Positions 48,710 to 58,389 of a stretch of DNA of 64,000 bases are shown here, one piece after another. The notes below the pieces were generated by a model. The model had not been told where the DNA came from. It saw nothing but the letters and a program-made list of their open reading frames with translations, and made no database searches. The stretch's first letter is position 1, and each line of letters begins with the position of its first letter. The stretch comes from Pseudomonas sp. IB20 (lineage in GTDB: Bacteria > Pseudomonadota > Gammaproteobacteria > Pseudomonadales > Pseudomonadaceae). The stretch spans positions 1,537,810 to 1,601,809 of the forward strand of contig NZ_CP046103.1 in assembly GCF_009707325.1 (NCBI RefSeq), in the 5' to 3' direction. The translations under genes were made by a program, and so were the position numbers.

Positions 48710-51382
48710 TCAACGCTTCTCTTGTTTGTTAGGCAACGGCGCAAACAACGCCTCAATATCGTCATTGCCCAACTGCCAATCCCCTGTCGTACGCCCATCC
48801 AGCACACCGGCTGCCAAGTCTGACTTTTCCTTCTGCAGGTGTTGGATTTTCTCCTCCACCGTACCCCGTGCAATCATCTTGTAGACGAACACTGGCTTTC
48901 TGCCAATCGATAAGCCCGGTCGGTCGCCTGGTTCTCCGCGGGTTCCACCAGGGTCTATGATCACCGTGTCGGCCCGTCAGGTTCAACCCCCGCCCGCCTT
49001 CAAACTGATCAGAAAAATCTGCAGCTTGCCGCTCTGGAAGTCTTTCACCGGGGTACGTCGGTCGCGGGTCTGGCCGGTCAGCAGCGCGTAGTCCACGCCA
49101 CGTTTTTTCAGTTCGACTTCGATCAGGCTCAGCATCGAGGTGAACTGGGAAAACAGCAAAATCCGGCGCCCTTCGGCAAACAGTTCTTCGAGCATTTCCA
49201 TCAGGCTGTCGAGCTTGCCCGAGCTGCTGCCACGGGCGGGCAGGGTGGCATCGTTGACCAGGCGCAGGTCGCAGCACACTTGGCGCAGCTTGAGCAGCGC
49301 TTCAAGAATGATGATCTGGCTGCGCGCCACGCCCTTGCGGGTGATCTCGTCGCGCACCTTCTTGTCCATGGCCAGGCGCATGGTTTCGTACACATCGCGC
49401 TGGGCTTCGTTGAGGTCGACCCAATGGATGATCTCAGTCTTGGGCGGCAATTCCGTCGCCACTTGTTCCTTGGTGCGGCGCAGCAGAAAGGGTTTGATCC
49501 GACCGTTAAGGTGCTGCAATCGCACATCGCTGGCGCGTTTTTCGATGGGCACGCGGTAATCGCGGTTAAAGCTTTTCACGTCGCCCAGCCAGCCTGGCAG
49601 CAGGAAGTGGAACAGCGACCACAACTCGCCCAGGTGGTTTTCCAGCGGTGTGCCGCTCAGGCACAGGCGCTGGCGCGCGTTCAGCTCGCGCGCGGCCTGG
49701 GCGGCCTTGCTGTTGGGGTTCTTGATGTACTGCGCTTCATCGAGGATCAGCACGTGCAAGGGCAGCGCGGCGAGCTGCTCGATGTCTTTGGGCAGCAGCG
49801 CGTAGGTGGTCAGCAGCAGGTCATAGTCCTGCAAGTTCTGGAAATGTTTCTTACGCGTCGCGCCGTACAGTGCCAGCACCTTGAGCTGCGGGGTGAAGTG
49901 CGCCGCTTCGTCGAGCCAGTTAGGGATCAGGCTGGTGGGCATCACCACCATGCACGGCCGATCGAGGCGCCCGGCGATTTTTTCACTGAGAATATGCGCC
50001 AGAGTCTGCAGGGTTTTGCCCAGGCCCATGTCATCCGCGAGAATCCCGCCGACATCAAGCTGGCGCAGCGACTGCATCCAGCTCAAACCTTCGAGCTGAT
50101 ACGGGCGCAAGGTTGCGTTCAAGTCTTCGGGCGCCACGCAGGTGAAACCCTTGATGTCGCACAGGCGCTGGGCGAAGTTGCGGATCTTCTCGCCGCCTTC
50201 CCATTGCAGCGGCAGGTCTTCCAACGGGTTGAGACGAATCGCATCGGCCTTGGCCAGGCGCAACGTGGTGTTGCCGGGTTCCTGCAGGTAAAACTCGCCA
50301 AGGGTGGCCAGTACCGGTTTCAAGCGACCGTAGGGCAGCGCCACTTGCAGCGGGCCGTGGCCGTTGGGCAGGCCGGGGATGTTCACCAGAATCAGCTCGT
50401 CATCGCGACGCCGGGCGAGTTTTTCCGGGTTGAGGATCTCGGTGTGCGAACGCATCAGGTTCAACAGGATCGGCAACAGGCTCAGCCGCTCACCGTTGAC
50501 GATGATCCCCAATTCCAGGTCAAACCAGTCGCGCTCCGGACCCTCATCGACGGTGGCGTACCAGTCATCGACGGTGCTCAAGTCGAAACCGAAATCCTCA
50601 TCGATCTGCAGCTCCCAGCCCTCGGCGCGCAGGGTCGGCGATGCGTTGAGGGTGAAGTTCAGCCAGGCGCTGTCATTGACCATCTCGAACAGTTCACCGG
50701 CGCTTTCCGGCAACGCTTTGCTCTGGCGCGTGGCGATCTTGAAGCCGAGCAGGCGCAGTTGCTCGCGATACGGCTGTTCCAACTCCGGATGGCGCTTGAT
50801 GCGCAGGCTCTGGGTCTCCTGGCGCACGACGATGTCGGCGTTTTTTTGCCCGCTGACATAGTTGCCCAGGTAATTGAACGACAACGCTGCGCGGTGCTGG
50901 ATGTAGCGCTGCATTTTGCCATTGCGCGGTTCAAACGCGCTGAACTCGACACTCGCCAGCCACAGGCGCGGCACCGGTCGCACATCCTCCATCACCACCT
51001 GCGGCAGCACCACGCGGTTATCCAGCACGGCCTGGAGTTTTTCCAGCAGCTCGGCATCCTGGGCGGCCGCCGGGTAGGCCAGGGTTTCCTGGACCTTGAG
51101 CAGCACCGCCGCGATGTGTTTGCAGTTGGTGTGCACCGGGCACGTGCAGCGGCTGTCCACCAGAATCAGCATGCCTTTGGCGGATTCGCGCAGCGAGATG
51201 GTTTGCCGGTAAACGTTACCGCCCGAGCCTTCGCAACTGGCAATGATGGTGCTGTCGCCAGACTCGACGATGCGCACGCGGTTTTCCAGGGCATAGCGGC
51301 GCCCACGCTCAAGGCTTTGCTCTTTAAAGCGATTGGCCCACGAAGGGGCCAGGGGTTTGGTCAACGACGACGTCAGGGGCAT
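48710..51382 (-). pseudogene. SNF2-family helicase with SWIM zinc finger, frame broken near the C-terminus
   Basis: The first open frame (51382 to 48983) gives 799 residues: a SWIM zinc finger (CTCPVHTNCKHIAAVLL near residue 100), then SNF2 ATPase motifs with Walker A DDMGLGKTLQT, DEAQ box LDEAQYIKN, and the second RecA lobe up to ISLKAGG. It then hits TGA. A second frame (48964 to 48710) resumes with KPVFVYKMIARGTVEEKIQH and runs to a normal C-terminus. Between them, conserved motif V/VI pieces (GLNLT, DTVIIDP, PWWNP, PAENQATDRAYR) occur in order but in changing frames. If real, the ATPase is dead; it may instead be sequence error. Confidence 0.85.
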
Positions 51383-51391
51383 GGCGCTGGA

Positions 51392-51961
51392 TCAGTCCTG
51401 AATGTCGGGCGGTGGTGCGCTGGGTGGTTTGGCGGTCAGCGAGGTGATCTTGATCAGCAGCGCCAAGTGGCCGCCGTCGAGGTAGTTGAGCTGGTTGTTT
51501 TTGGTGCGCACGTCTTGCTGGCTCAGGTGTTCGCTGGCAATGACGCTGCCGTTGGCGTCGAACTGGTTGATCCAGAAGTTTGCGTCGATATCGGTAAAGC
51601 GCCCCAGTTGCAGGTTCAGCGTGCCTTCGATGGGGAACTGGCCGAATTGCTCCTGGCCGTCGGTAATGGCCAGCTTCACCGGTTGTTCGCCCAGGTTCTG
51701 GTCCCAGGCGCGGTGCAGCAGCACGGTATAGCTGTTGTCGGCACTGAGTTTGTCGACGATGTTGCCCAGCCGTGACGGGCTCATTTTGTCCGCCGGCAGC
51801 CGTGGTGCCCCGGCGTCCCAGTTTTCCGGCGCGGCGCGGCTAGTGATCACCGGCTCGGCGTTCTGGCGCACCAGGACCATTTCCACCAGGTACGGGCTGT
51901 CGGCAAACGCCGAAGGAGCAACGACCACCAACAACAAGCTCAAAATGCGGAACAGGCGCAT
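51392..51961 (-). CDS. CsiV family protein
   Basis: 189 residues from ATG 51961, with a signal peptide (RLFRILSLLLVVVAPSAFA). The family-typical YLVEMVLVRQNA start, AWDQNLGEQPVKL and YLDGGHLALLIKITSL follow; the C-terminus is Pro-rich. CsiV proteins are periplasmic peptidoglycan-associated factors first studied in Vibrio. It begins 12 bases after the mfd stop and probably shares the mfd transcript; the helicase gene starts only 10 bases after its stop. Confidence 0.8.
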   Translation of the reverse strand: MRLFRILSLLLVVVAPSAFADSPYLVEMVLVRQNAEPVITSRAAPENWDAGAPRLPADKMSPSRLGNIVDKLSADNSYTVLLHRAWDQNLGEQPVKLAITDGQEQFGQFPIEGTLNLQLGRFTDIDANFWINQFDANGSVIASEHLSQQDVRTKNNQLNYLDGGHLALLIKITSLTAKPPSAPPPDIQD

Positions 51962-51972
51962 TGGGGCGTCCT

Positions 51973-54900
51973 TCAAGCAGATTTCGGAATGAGGCGCTCA
52001 AACAGCGCCTCTAATGTATTAAAGCGTTCTTCGGCACGTTCCATCGGCACCATGAATTTGAACAGCGTAGCCCCTTCGAACTTGTAGCGGTTGGGCTGGC
52101 CCTGAATCAGCTTGATCAGCACCAGTGGGTCCACCGGCGTTTGCGCTTCGAACTCGATACGCCCGCCTTGCGGCCCGGCATCGACTTTCTTTATTCCAAG
52201 CTGCTCGGCCTGCAATTTGAGCAGGGTCAGACGCACCAGGTTCTTGGTCGGCTCCGGCAACAGGCCGAAACGGTCGATCATCTCCACTTGCAGGTCCTTG
52301 AGGCCCTCTTCGTCGGTGGCCGAGGCAATGCGCTTGTACAGGATCAGCCGCGCATGCACATCCGGCAGGTAGTCTTCGGGAATCAACGCCGGCAAGCGCA
52401 GGTTGATTTCCGGGCCGCCACCCAAGGGTTGATCGAGGTTCGGTTGTTCGCCTTTGCGGATGGCTTTTACCGCGCGCTCGAGCATTTCCATATAAAGGGT
52501 GAAGCCCACGGCCTGGATCTGCCCGCTCTGGCCGTCGCCGAGCAGTTCGCCGGCGCCACGGATTTCCAGGTCGTTGGTGGCCAGTACAAAACCGGCACCG
52601 AGGTCCTGGGTGTTGGCGATGGCTTCCAGGCGCTTTTCAGCGTCGCCGGTAATTTGCTGGCGCGGTGGCGTCAGCAAGTAGGCATAGGCTTGGTGGTGAC
52701 TACGCCCAACCCGGCCGCGCAATTGGTGCAACTGCGCCAGGCCGAACTTATCCGCACGCTCGATGATGATGGTGTTGGCGCTCGGCACGTCGATGCCGGT
52801 CTCGATGATGGTCGAGGCGATCAGCACGTTGAAGCGCTTGTGGTAGAAATCGCTCATCACCTGTTCGAGTTCGCGTTCACGCATCTGCCCATGGCCGATG
52901 GCAATGCGCGCTTCCGGCACCAATTCGGCGAGGTCGGCGGCGCATTTCTCGATGGTCTTCACGTCGTTGTGCAGGTAGTACACCTGACCGCCGCGCAGCA
53001 GTTCACGCAACAGCGCTTCCTTGACCGTGCTTTTGTTCTGCTCCATCACGAAAGTGCGCACCGACAAGCGCCGTGCCGGTGGCGTGGCGATGATCGACAG
53101 GTCGCGCATGCCCGACACGGCCATGTTCAGCGTGCGCGGAATCGGCGTGGCGGTGAGGGTAAGAATGTCGACTTCGCTGCGCAGGTTTTTCAGCTGTTCT
53201 TTCTGGCGCACACCGAAACGGTGTTCTTCGTCGATGATCACCAGCCCCAGGTTTTTGATCTTCACATCGTCCGACAGCAGCTTGTGGGTACCGATCACAA
53301 TGTCGATTTTACCTTCCGCCAAGTCGGCGACGGCGGCATTCACTTCCTTGGCGGACTTGAAGCGGCTCATCACTTCCACGCTCACCGGCCAGTCGGCGAA
53401 GCGGTCGCGGAAGCTGTTGTAATGCTGCTGGGCGAGCAGGGTGGTCGGCACCAGAATCGCTACCTGCTTGCCGCCATGCACGGCAATAAAGGCGGCGCGC
53501 ATGGCCACTTCGGTTTTGCCGAAGCCCACGTCGCCGCACACCAGGCGGTCCATCGGCTTGGGCGCGAGCATGTCAGCGCGCACCGCTTCAATGGTGGTTT
53601 GCTGGTCCGGGGTTTCTTCAAAGGCGAAGCCGGCGCTGAACGTGGCGTAGTCGGCTTTCGGGTCAGCGAAGGCGTAACCCTCGCGGGCTGCGCGGCGTGC
53701 ATAGATGTCGAGCAATTCGGCGGCGACGTCGCGCACCTGCTCGGCGGCTTTGCGCTTGGCTTTCTGCCAGGTCTCGGAGCCCAGGCGGTGCAACGGCGCC
53801 AGGGCGTCGTCGCTGCCGGTGTAGCGTGCGATCAAGTGCAGGCTGGCCACCGGCACGTAGAGCTTGGCGCCCTCAGCGTATTCCATGGTGAGGAATTCGG
53901 CGGCCTGGTTGTCGATCTCCAGGGTCTGCAGGCCCAAGTAGCGGCCCACGCCGTGGTCGATATGCACCACCGGCGCGCCTTCGCGCAGCTCGGTCAGGTT
54001 CTTGATCACCGCGTCGTTGTTGGCGTCCGCGCGTTTTTCACGGCGACGGCGCTGCATCACGCGTTGGCCGAACAGCGGGCTCTCGGCGATCAACGCCAAG
54101 GCCGGGTCATCCAGCAACAAGCCTTCGTCCAGCGGCGCAATGGTAATCGCCAGGCGCTCTTTGCTGGCGACAAAATCCGGCCAGCTGTCGACGGTTTTCG
54201 GGCGCAGCTTCAGGCGTTCCAGCAACTCCAGCAGCACTTCGCGGCGGCCGGCGGATTCGGCGGTAAACAGCACGCGGCCAGGGAAGTCGCCGAGGAAGTT
54301 GGATAACGCTTCCAGCGGTTGCGTGGCTTTGGCCTGGATCGCCAAGTCCGGCAGTGTGCCTGCCGGGAAGCGTTCGCGGCCGCTGCCGGCGTCCACGTCC
54401 TGTTGGCTGGCGACGACGCGCGGCCAGTTTTTCAGGCGGGCGAAGCAGTCTTCCACCGGCAGGAACAGCTCGGCAGGTGGTAATAGAGGCCGCGATGGGT
54501 CGACGCGGCGCTCTTCATAGCGGTTGCGCACGTCGTTCCAGAAGTTTTCCGCTGCCTGCTCGATGCCCGGCAGCGAGAACACTTGGGTGTCCTGGGGCAG
54601 GTAGTCGAACAGCGTGGAGGTTTCGTCGAAGAACAGCGGCAGGTAGTACTCGATACCGGCCGGTGTAATCCCACTGCTCAAGTCCTGGAAGATCGGGCAG
54701 CGGCGGAAGTCCACGTCGAAGCGTTCACGAAAGCGTGCCTTGAAGCGCGTGACCGCGTCTTTTTGCAGCGGGAATTCCCGTGCCGGCAGCAGCTTGATCG
54801 AGTCCACTTTATCAATGGAGCGTTGGTTGTCTGGGTCGAAGGTGCGCAGCGTTTCGATTTCGTCATCGAACAGGTCGATGCGGTACGGCAGTTTGCTGCC

Positions 54901-55422
54901 CATCGGGAACAGGTCGATCAACGCCCCGCGCACGGCGAACTCGCCGTGTTCGTACACCGTGTCGACGCAGCGGTAGCCGCTGGCTTCCAGGCGCGTGCGC
55001 ATCTGTTCCACGTCGAGCTTCTGGCCGATATCCAGCACCAGGCTGCTGCCCAGAAGGAACTTGGTCGGCGCCAGGCGATGCAGGGCCGTGGTGATCGGCA
55101 CCACCAGCACGCCGTGGGCCAGTTCCGGCAAGCGGTACAGGCTGGCGATGCGCTGGGAAATGATGTCCTGGTGCGGCGAGAACAGATCGTAGGGCAGGGT
55201 TTCCCAGTCGGGAAAATGCAGCACCGGCAAATCGGGGGCGAAGAAGCTCAGCTCCTGCTCCAGCCGCTCGGCGCTTTGGCTGTCGGCAGTGAGCAGCAGG
55301 GTAAAGCGCTTGGCTGCGCTGGCAGCCTCGGCAATGGCCAGGCTCAGGGCGGCACCGGGCAGGTTGCCCCAGTGCTGTTTACCTGCCGCGGCAGGGAGAA
55401 GCGGTAGACGCAGAACGGGCAC
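51973..55422 (-). CDS. mfd: Transcription-repair coupling factor Mfd
   Basis: 1149 residues, full length. The order is the UvrB-like N-terminal domains (LPVLHFPDWETLPYDLFSPH), the RNA polymerase-interacting domain (VVHIDHGVGRYLGLQTLEID), the translocase with Walker A CGDVGFGKTEVAMRAAF and DEEH box VIIDEEHRFGVRQKE, motif VI LHQLRGRVGRSHHQAYAYL, and the C-terminal D7. It removes stalled RNA polymerase at lesions and recruits UvrA. csiV follows after a very short gap. Confidence 0.95.
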   Translation of the reverse strand: MPVLRLPLLPAAAGKQHWGNLPGAALSLAIAEAASAAKRFTLLLTADSQSAERLEQELSFFAPDLPVLHFPDWETLPYDLFSPHQDIISQRIASLYRLPELAHGVLVVPITTALHRLAPTKFLLGSSLVLDIGQKLDVEQMRTRLEASGYRCVDTVYEHGEFAVRGALIDLFPMGSKLPYRIDLFDDEIETLRTFDPDNQRSIDKVDSIKLLPAREFPLQKDAVTRFKARFRERFDVDFRRCPIFQDLSSGITPAGIEYYLPLFFDETSTLFDYLPQDTQVFSLPGIEQAAENFWNDVRNRYEERRVDPSRPLLPPAELFLPVEDCFARLKNWPRVVASQQDVDAGSGRERFPAGTLPDLAIQAKATQPLEALSNFLGDFPGRVLFTAESAGRREVLLELLERLKLRPKTVDSWPDFVASKERLAITIAPLDEGLLLDDPALALIAESPLFGQRVMQRRRREKRADANNDAVIKNLTELREGAPVVHIDHGVGRYLGLQTLEIDNQAAEFLTMEYAEGAKLYVPVASLHLIARYTGSDDALAPLHRLGSETWQKAKRKAAEQVRDVAAELLDIYARRAAREGYAFADPKADYATFSAGFAFEETPDQQTTIEAVRADMLAPKPMDRLVCGDVGFGKTEVAMRAAFIAVHGGKQVAILVPTTLLAQQHYNSFRDRFADWPVSVEVMSRFKSAKEVNAAVADLAEGKIDIVIGTHKLLSDDVKIKNLGLVIIDEEHRFGVRQKEQLKNLRSEVDILTLTATPIPRTLNMAVSGMRDLSIIATPPARRLSVRTFVMEQNKSTVKEALLRELLRGGQVYYLHNDVKTIEKCAADLAELVPEARIAIGHGQMRERELEQVMSDFYHKRFNVLIASTIIETGIDVPSANTIIIERADKFGLAQLHQLRGRVGRSHHQAYAYLLTPPRQQITGDAEKRLEAIANTQDLGAGFVLATNDLEIRGAGELLGDGQSGQIQAVGFTLYMEMLERAVKAIRKGEQPNLDQPLGGGPEINLRLPALIPEDYLPDVHARLILYKRIASATDEEGLKDLQVEMIDRFGLLPEPTKNLVRLTLLKLQAEQLGIKKVDAGPQGGRIEFEAQTPVDPLVLIKLIQGQPNRYKFEGATLFKFMVPMERAEERFNTLEALFERLIPKSA

Positions 55423-55459
55423 GGAAGGTTGAGCTCCAAGCGTTGCGACAAAGTCGGTA

Positions 55460-55489
55460 ATTGTAACGGCCCTAGGTGCCGCCTGTCAG
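55460..55489 (-). promoter_or_regulatory. Possible mfd promoter
   Basis: On the minus strand CTGACA (55484-55489), 18-base spacer, TACAAT (55460-55465), each 5 of 6 to the sigma-70 consensus. The expected start near 55453 leaves a 30-base leader. Confidence 0.5.
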
Positions 55490-55762
55490 TTGCTGACTGT
55501 GCCTATTACGGTTTGTAGGAAATGTAGTGGCTAAGACAAACAATGGCGTGTTTTGACTCAATATGTAGTGCCATTTAGCACGGATATTTCGGAGGGTTAC
55601 GGACAAGTTGGCGGCGCGACGCCATTGGTGGCCTTCTGGAACCCGCGTGTTTCCTGGCCTGTAGCGGGGTGGTATTTTTTTGCAAGGGCTTTTTGTTGTG
55701 GTTGGCGCATTGCTCAACGGGCGGTCGGACGACATAATGTAGCCCCTTTTTTCTGCCCCTAC
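55490..55762 (+). other. mfd-gap divergent intergenic region
   Basis: No gene is supported. A 75-codon open stretch runs in frame into gap from 55553, but its composition and lack of a ribosome site argue against coding. TTGACT at 55553-55558 is a candidate -35 for gap without a good -10. The sequence is moderately AT-rich with short T runs around 55670-55690. Confidence 0.4.
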
Positions 55763-55777
55763 ATGTGGAAGGTTCCC

Positions 55778-57226
55778 GTGACTCAGAAGCCCGACCAGTG
55801 TCTTGGTGAATGGATCGACCGTGAAGCGCTCGCTGAAGCGATGATTCCGCTTATCGGTCAGCTGTACCGCAATAACAATGTGGTGAGCTCGATCTATGGC
55901 CGCAGCCTGATCAACCAATCAGTCATCGCGATTCTCAAGGCGCATCGCTTTGCTCGCCATCGTTCTGCCGACGACAGCGAACTCTCCGTCCACGAAACAT
56001 TCCCTCTGCTCAAAGCCATGAGCGAGCTCAAGCTCGGCGCGGCCTCGGTAGACCTGGGCAAGTTGGCTTACAAATTCCGCAAAGAAGGTGCCGGCCGCAG
56101 CGCCGAGCAGTTCGTGCGTGAAGAAATGGCCGATGTAGTTGGCCAGCAAAACGCTGCTGCCCGTAAAGGCACCGACGTTGTGCTGTACGGCTTCGGTCGT
56201 ATCGGCCGCCTGCTGGCACGCATCCTGATCGAAAAAACCGGTGGCGGCGACGGCCTGCGCCTGCGTGCCATCGTGGTGCGTAAAGGCGCCGAGAACGACC
56301 TGACCAAGCGTGCCAGCCTGCTGCGCCGCGACTCGGTACACGGTCCGTTCAACGGCACCATCGTCATCGACGAAGAAAACAACACCATCACCGCCAACGG
56401 TAACCTGATCCAGGTGATCTACGCGAAGAACCCGGCTGAGGTGGATTACACCCAGTACGGCATCAAGGACGCTCTGTTGGTGGATAACACCGGCGTATGG
56501 CGTGATGCCGAGGGCCTGGGCCAGCATTTGGCCTGCCCGGGTATCGACCGCGTTGTGCTGACTGCGCCTGGCAAAGGCAAGCTGAAGAACATCGTTCACG
56601 GTATCAACCACGGCGAAATCACCGCTGACGACAAGATCGTGTCCGCCGCTTCCTGCACCACCAACGCCATCGTGCCGGTGCTCAAGGCTGTGAATGACAA
56701 GTTCGGTATCGTTAACGGCCACGTTGAAACCGTTCACTCGTATACCAACGACCAGAACCTGATCGACAACTTCCACAAAGGCGATCGCCGTGGCCGTAGC
56801 GCCGCGTTGAACATGGTGATCACCGAGACCGGTGCTGCCACCGCTGCTGCCAAGGCCCTGCCTGAGCTGGCCGGCAAGCTGACCGGTAACGCGATCCGCG
56901 TGCCGACGCCGAACGTGTCGATGGCCATTCTCAACCTGAACCTTGAGAAAGCCGCCACCCGTGAAGAAATGAACGAGTACCTGCGCTACATGGCGCTGCA
57001 CTCCGATCTGCATAAGCAAATCGACTTCGTTAACTCGCAGGAGGTGGTCTCCACCGACTTCGTTGGCTCGCGCCACGCTGGCGTAGTGGATGCTGAGGCA
57101 ACCATCACCCAGGACAACCGCGTTGTGCTGTACGTCTGGTACGACAACGAGTTTGGCTACAGCTGCCAGGTGGTTCGCGTGATGGAAGACATGGCTGGGG
57201 TTAACCCGCCTGCGTTTCCGCGCTAA
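55778..57226 (+). CDS. gap: Glyceraldehyde-3-phosphate dehydrogenase, long form
   Basis: 482 residues from GTG 55778, with GGAAGG 5 bases upstream; ATG 55763 (five codons earlier) is the alternative. The NAD site GFGRIGRLLARIL begins at residue 138 and the catalytic Cys is C293 in SAASCTTNAIVPVL, followed by VHSYTNDQNLIDN and the C-terminal WYDNEFGYSCQVVRVME. About 137 residues precede the Rossmann domain, absent from ordinary 330-residue GAPDHs. This long type occurs beside mfd in Pseudomonas and is often thought to serve gluconeogenesis; cofactor preference is not visible. Confidence 0.9.
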   Translation: MTQKPDQCLGEWIDREALAEAMIPLIGQLYRNNNVVSSIYGRSLINQSVIAILKAHRFARHRSADDSELSVHETFPLLKAMSELKLGAASVDLGKLAYKFRKEGAGRSAEQFVREEMADVVGQQNAAARKGTDVVLYGFGRIGRLLARILIEKTGGGDGLRLRAIVVRKGAENDLTKRASLLRRDSVHGPFNGTIVIDEENNTITANGNLIQVIYAKNPAEVDYTQYGIKDALLVDNTGVWRDAEGLGQHLACPGIDRVVLTAPGKGKLKNIVHGINHGEITADDKIVSAASCTTNAIVPVLKAVNDKFGIVNGHVETVHSYTNDQNLIDNFHKGDRRGRSAALNMVITETGAATAAAKALPELAGKLTGNAIRVPTPNVSMAILNLNLEKAATREEMNEYLRYMALHSDLHKQIDFVNSQEVVSTDFVGSRHAGVVDAEATITQDNRVVLYVWYDNEFGYSCQVVRVMEDMAGVNPPAFPR

Positions 57227-57242
57227 GCATTTGCGGTAAATG

Positions 57243-57272
57243 AAAAAGCCCCGACTGGTTCGGGGCTTTTTT
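57243..57272 (+). terminator. Rho-independent terminator of gap
   Basis: AAAAAGCCCCGA, loop CTGGT, TCGGGGCTTTTTT. Starts 16 bases after the gap stop. Confidence 0.9.
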
Positions 57273-57318
57273 ATGGGTGTGGGTTTTGTGGTGTTTGGGT
57301 TGGCCTCTTCGCGGCATA

Positions 57319-57455
57319 GGTATCTACACATCTTTTTATGGGTTGAATTCTTTTGTGGTCGCGGGGGGGCTGGGTACATATCCGTTATTTGGGTAACGGC
57401 TGCTATGGGTTCCGCTCTTACAGCGGGTCACTTTTGGAAAAGAGCCCCAAGCAAC
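57319..57455. repeat. Truncated long intergenic repeat, including copy B of the 68-bp repeat
   Basis: The first 68 bases match 6961-7028 in inverse orientation at about 65 of 68 positions. The rest (GGTAACGGCTGCTATGGGTT, then CAGCGGGTCACTTTTGG and AAGAGCCCCAAGCAACCA) continues a longer repeat that I remember from P. fluorescens-group genomes, where it goes on with AAAGTAACC-type sequence; here it breaks off into REP-like CAGCTCCCACAG. It fills most of the 386-base gap after gap. Confidence 0.75.
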
Positions 57456-57511
57456 CAGCTCCCACAGAAAAGCAGAGCACTGCGGTGCTGGCAGTCGAAC
57501 TCGGTCAAAAT

Positions 57512-57600
57512 TGTGGGAGCGGGCTTGCTTGCGAAGGCGGTGGGTCAGTTACATATGAGCCGACTGACACACCGCCTTCGCGAGCAAGCCCGCTCTCACA
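57512..57600. repeat. REPIN after the long repeat
   Basis: TGTGGGAGCGGGCTTGCTTG... GGCGGTG on the left and CACCGCCTTCGCGAGCAAGC... CTCACA on the right, inverted arms of about 30 bases with two differences, around TCAGTTACATATGAGCCGAC. Confidence 0.85.
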
Positions 57601-57612
57601 GGGGATTTGCGT

Positions 57613-58155
57613 TTAATTCAGTAGGCTTTTGCGCAGGCTGTCCGACAGGCCTTTCGGCGCCAGCCAGATGCCCAGATAGGCTTTCGCCAATTCATCATCA
57701 CCACTGCTGAACACCACCTGCTCATTAATCTCCAGGTTCAACCCGCGCCCAGGGCGGAAGTCCAAGGCATAGCGATCGCCGCTGCGGATGTTGCGGAAAC
57801 TTGCATGCAGTTGATCCAACGCAGGCTTCAAACGGGCGAGGGTAGCGCTGCTTTGCTGGCGCTCCAGGGCGGTGGTGGCCGCCTTGATCACATCGTTACG
57901 GTCGATGTCGCGAAAGTAATACAACGCCAGGCGCAGGTCCTTTTGCTGGTCCCAGGCCTGTTTCGCGCGCAGGTTGGCCGGGGCGTACAGCGCTGCCGCG
58001 TAGACATCCGCCCAGAGATAGACCAGCACGGCCTGGTTTTTCCGGGCCAGGTCCTGAGATTGCGCAGGGAAAGCCGCCTGCCTGAGCCGGTCCGCTTCAC
58101 TGGCTTGCACGGTCACAGAGAAAATCAGCAATAAACACAAAAGCACATGCCGCAT
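57613..58155 (-). CDS. Chalcone isomerase-fold periplasmic protein
   Basis: 180 residues with a signal peptide (RHVLLCLLLIFSVTVQASEA). The mature part resembles the bacterial chalcone_3 group: VYLWADVYAAALYAPANLRA, LRLALYYFRDIDRNDVIKAA, then YALDFRPGRGLNLEINEQVV and AYLGIWLAPKGLSDSLRKSL. These bacterial relatives keep the fold but are not known to act on flavonoids, and some bind fatty acids. In P. aeruginosa the equivalent gene lies beyond an nqr cluster that is missing here. Confidence 0.8.
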   Translation of the reverse strand: MRHVLLCLLLIFSVTVQASEADRLRQAAFPAQSQDLARKNQAVLVYLWADVYAAALYAPANLRAKQAWDQQKDLRLALYYFRDIDRNDVIKAATTALERQQSSATLARLKPALDQLHASFRNIRSGDRYALDFRPGRGLNLEINEQVVFSSGDDELAKAYLGIWLAPKGLSDSLRKSLLN

Positions 58156-58389
58156 AATGGCTCGTCCTGCAAAGGTTCGTGTCAGCAGTGTAATGCCAGT
58201 TTCCTACTGCTGTAGTAAAGGCAAGGCTGGCCTACGACGCGACCAAGGGTTAATGTTCGCGGCGTTGAGCCTTATATAGACTGTGCCCCGGCTCACACAC
58301 TTGAGCCAAATTGTCCTTCATGCCCGCTGGCCGCGGCATGATTTAGCCAGGCGTCCAACCGTGCGCCTGGCCTGTTCTGAGGAGTACGC

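Noticed and set aside
48762..49277. A 171-codon minus-strand open frame within the helicase gene
   Set aside because: It is the alternate frame that contains the displaced GLNLT and PWWNP pieces; it is not a separate gene.
52141..54306. A 721-codon plus-strand open frame opposite mfd
   Set aside because: Antisense shadow of mfd with the usual GC-driven lack of stops; no ribosome site or family resemblance.
55553..55777. N-terminal extension of the GAPDH frame by 75 codons
   Set aside because: No ribosome site, Trp/Cys-rich unlikely sequence, and a good GGAAGG precedes the GTG at 55778.
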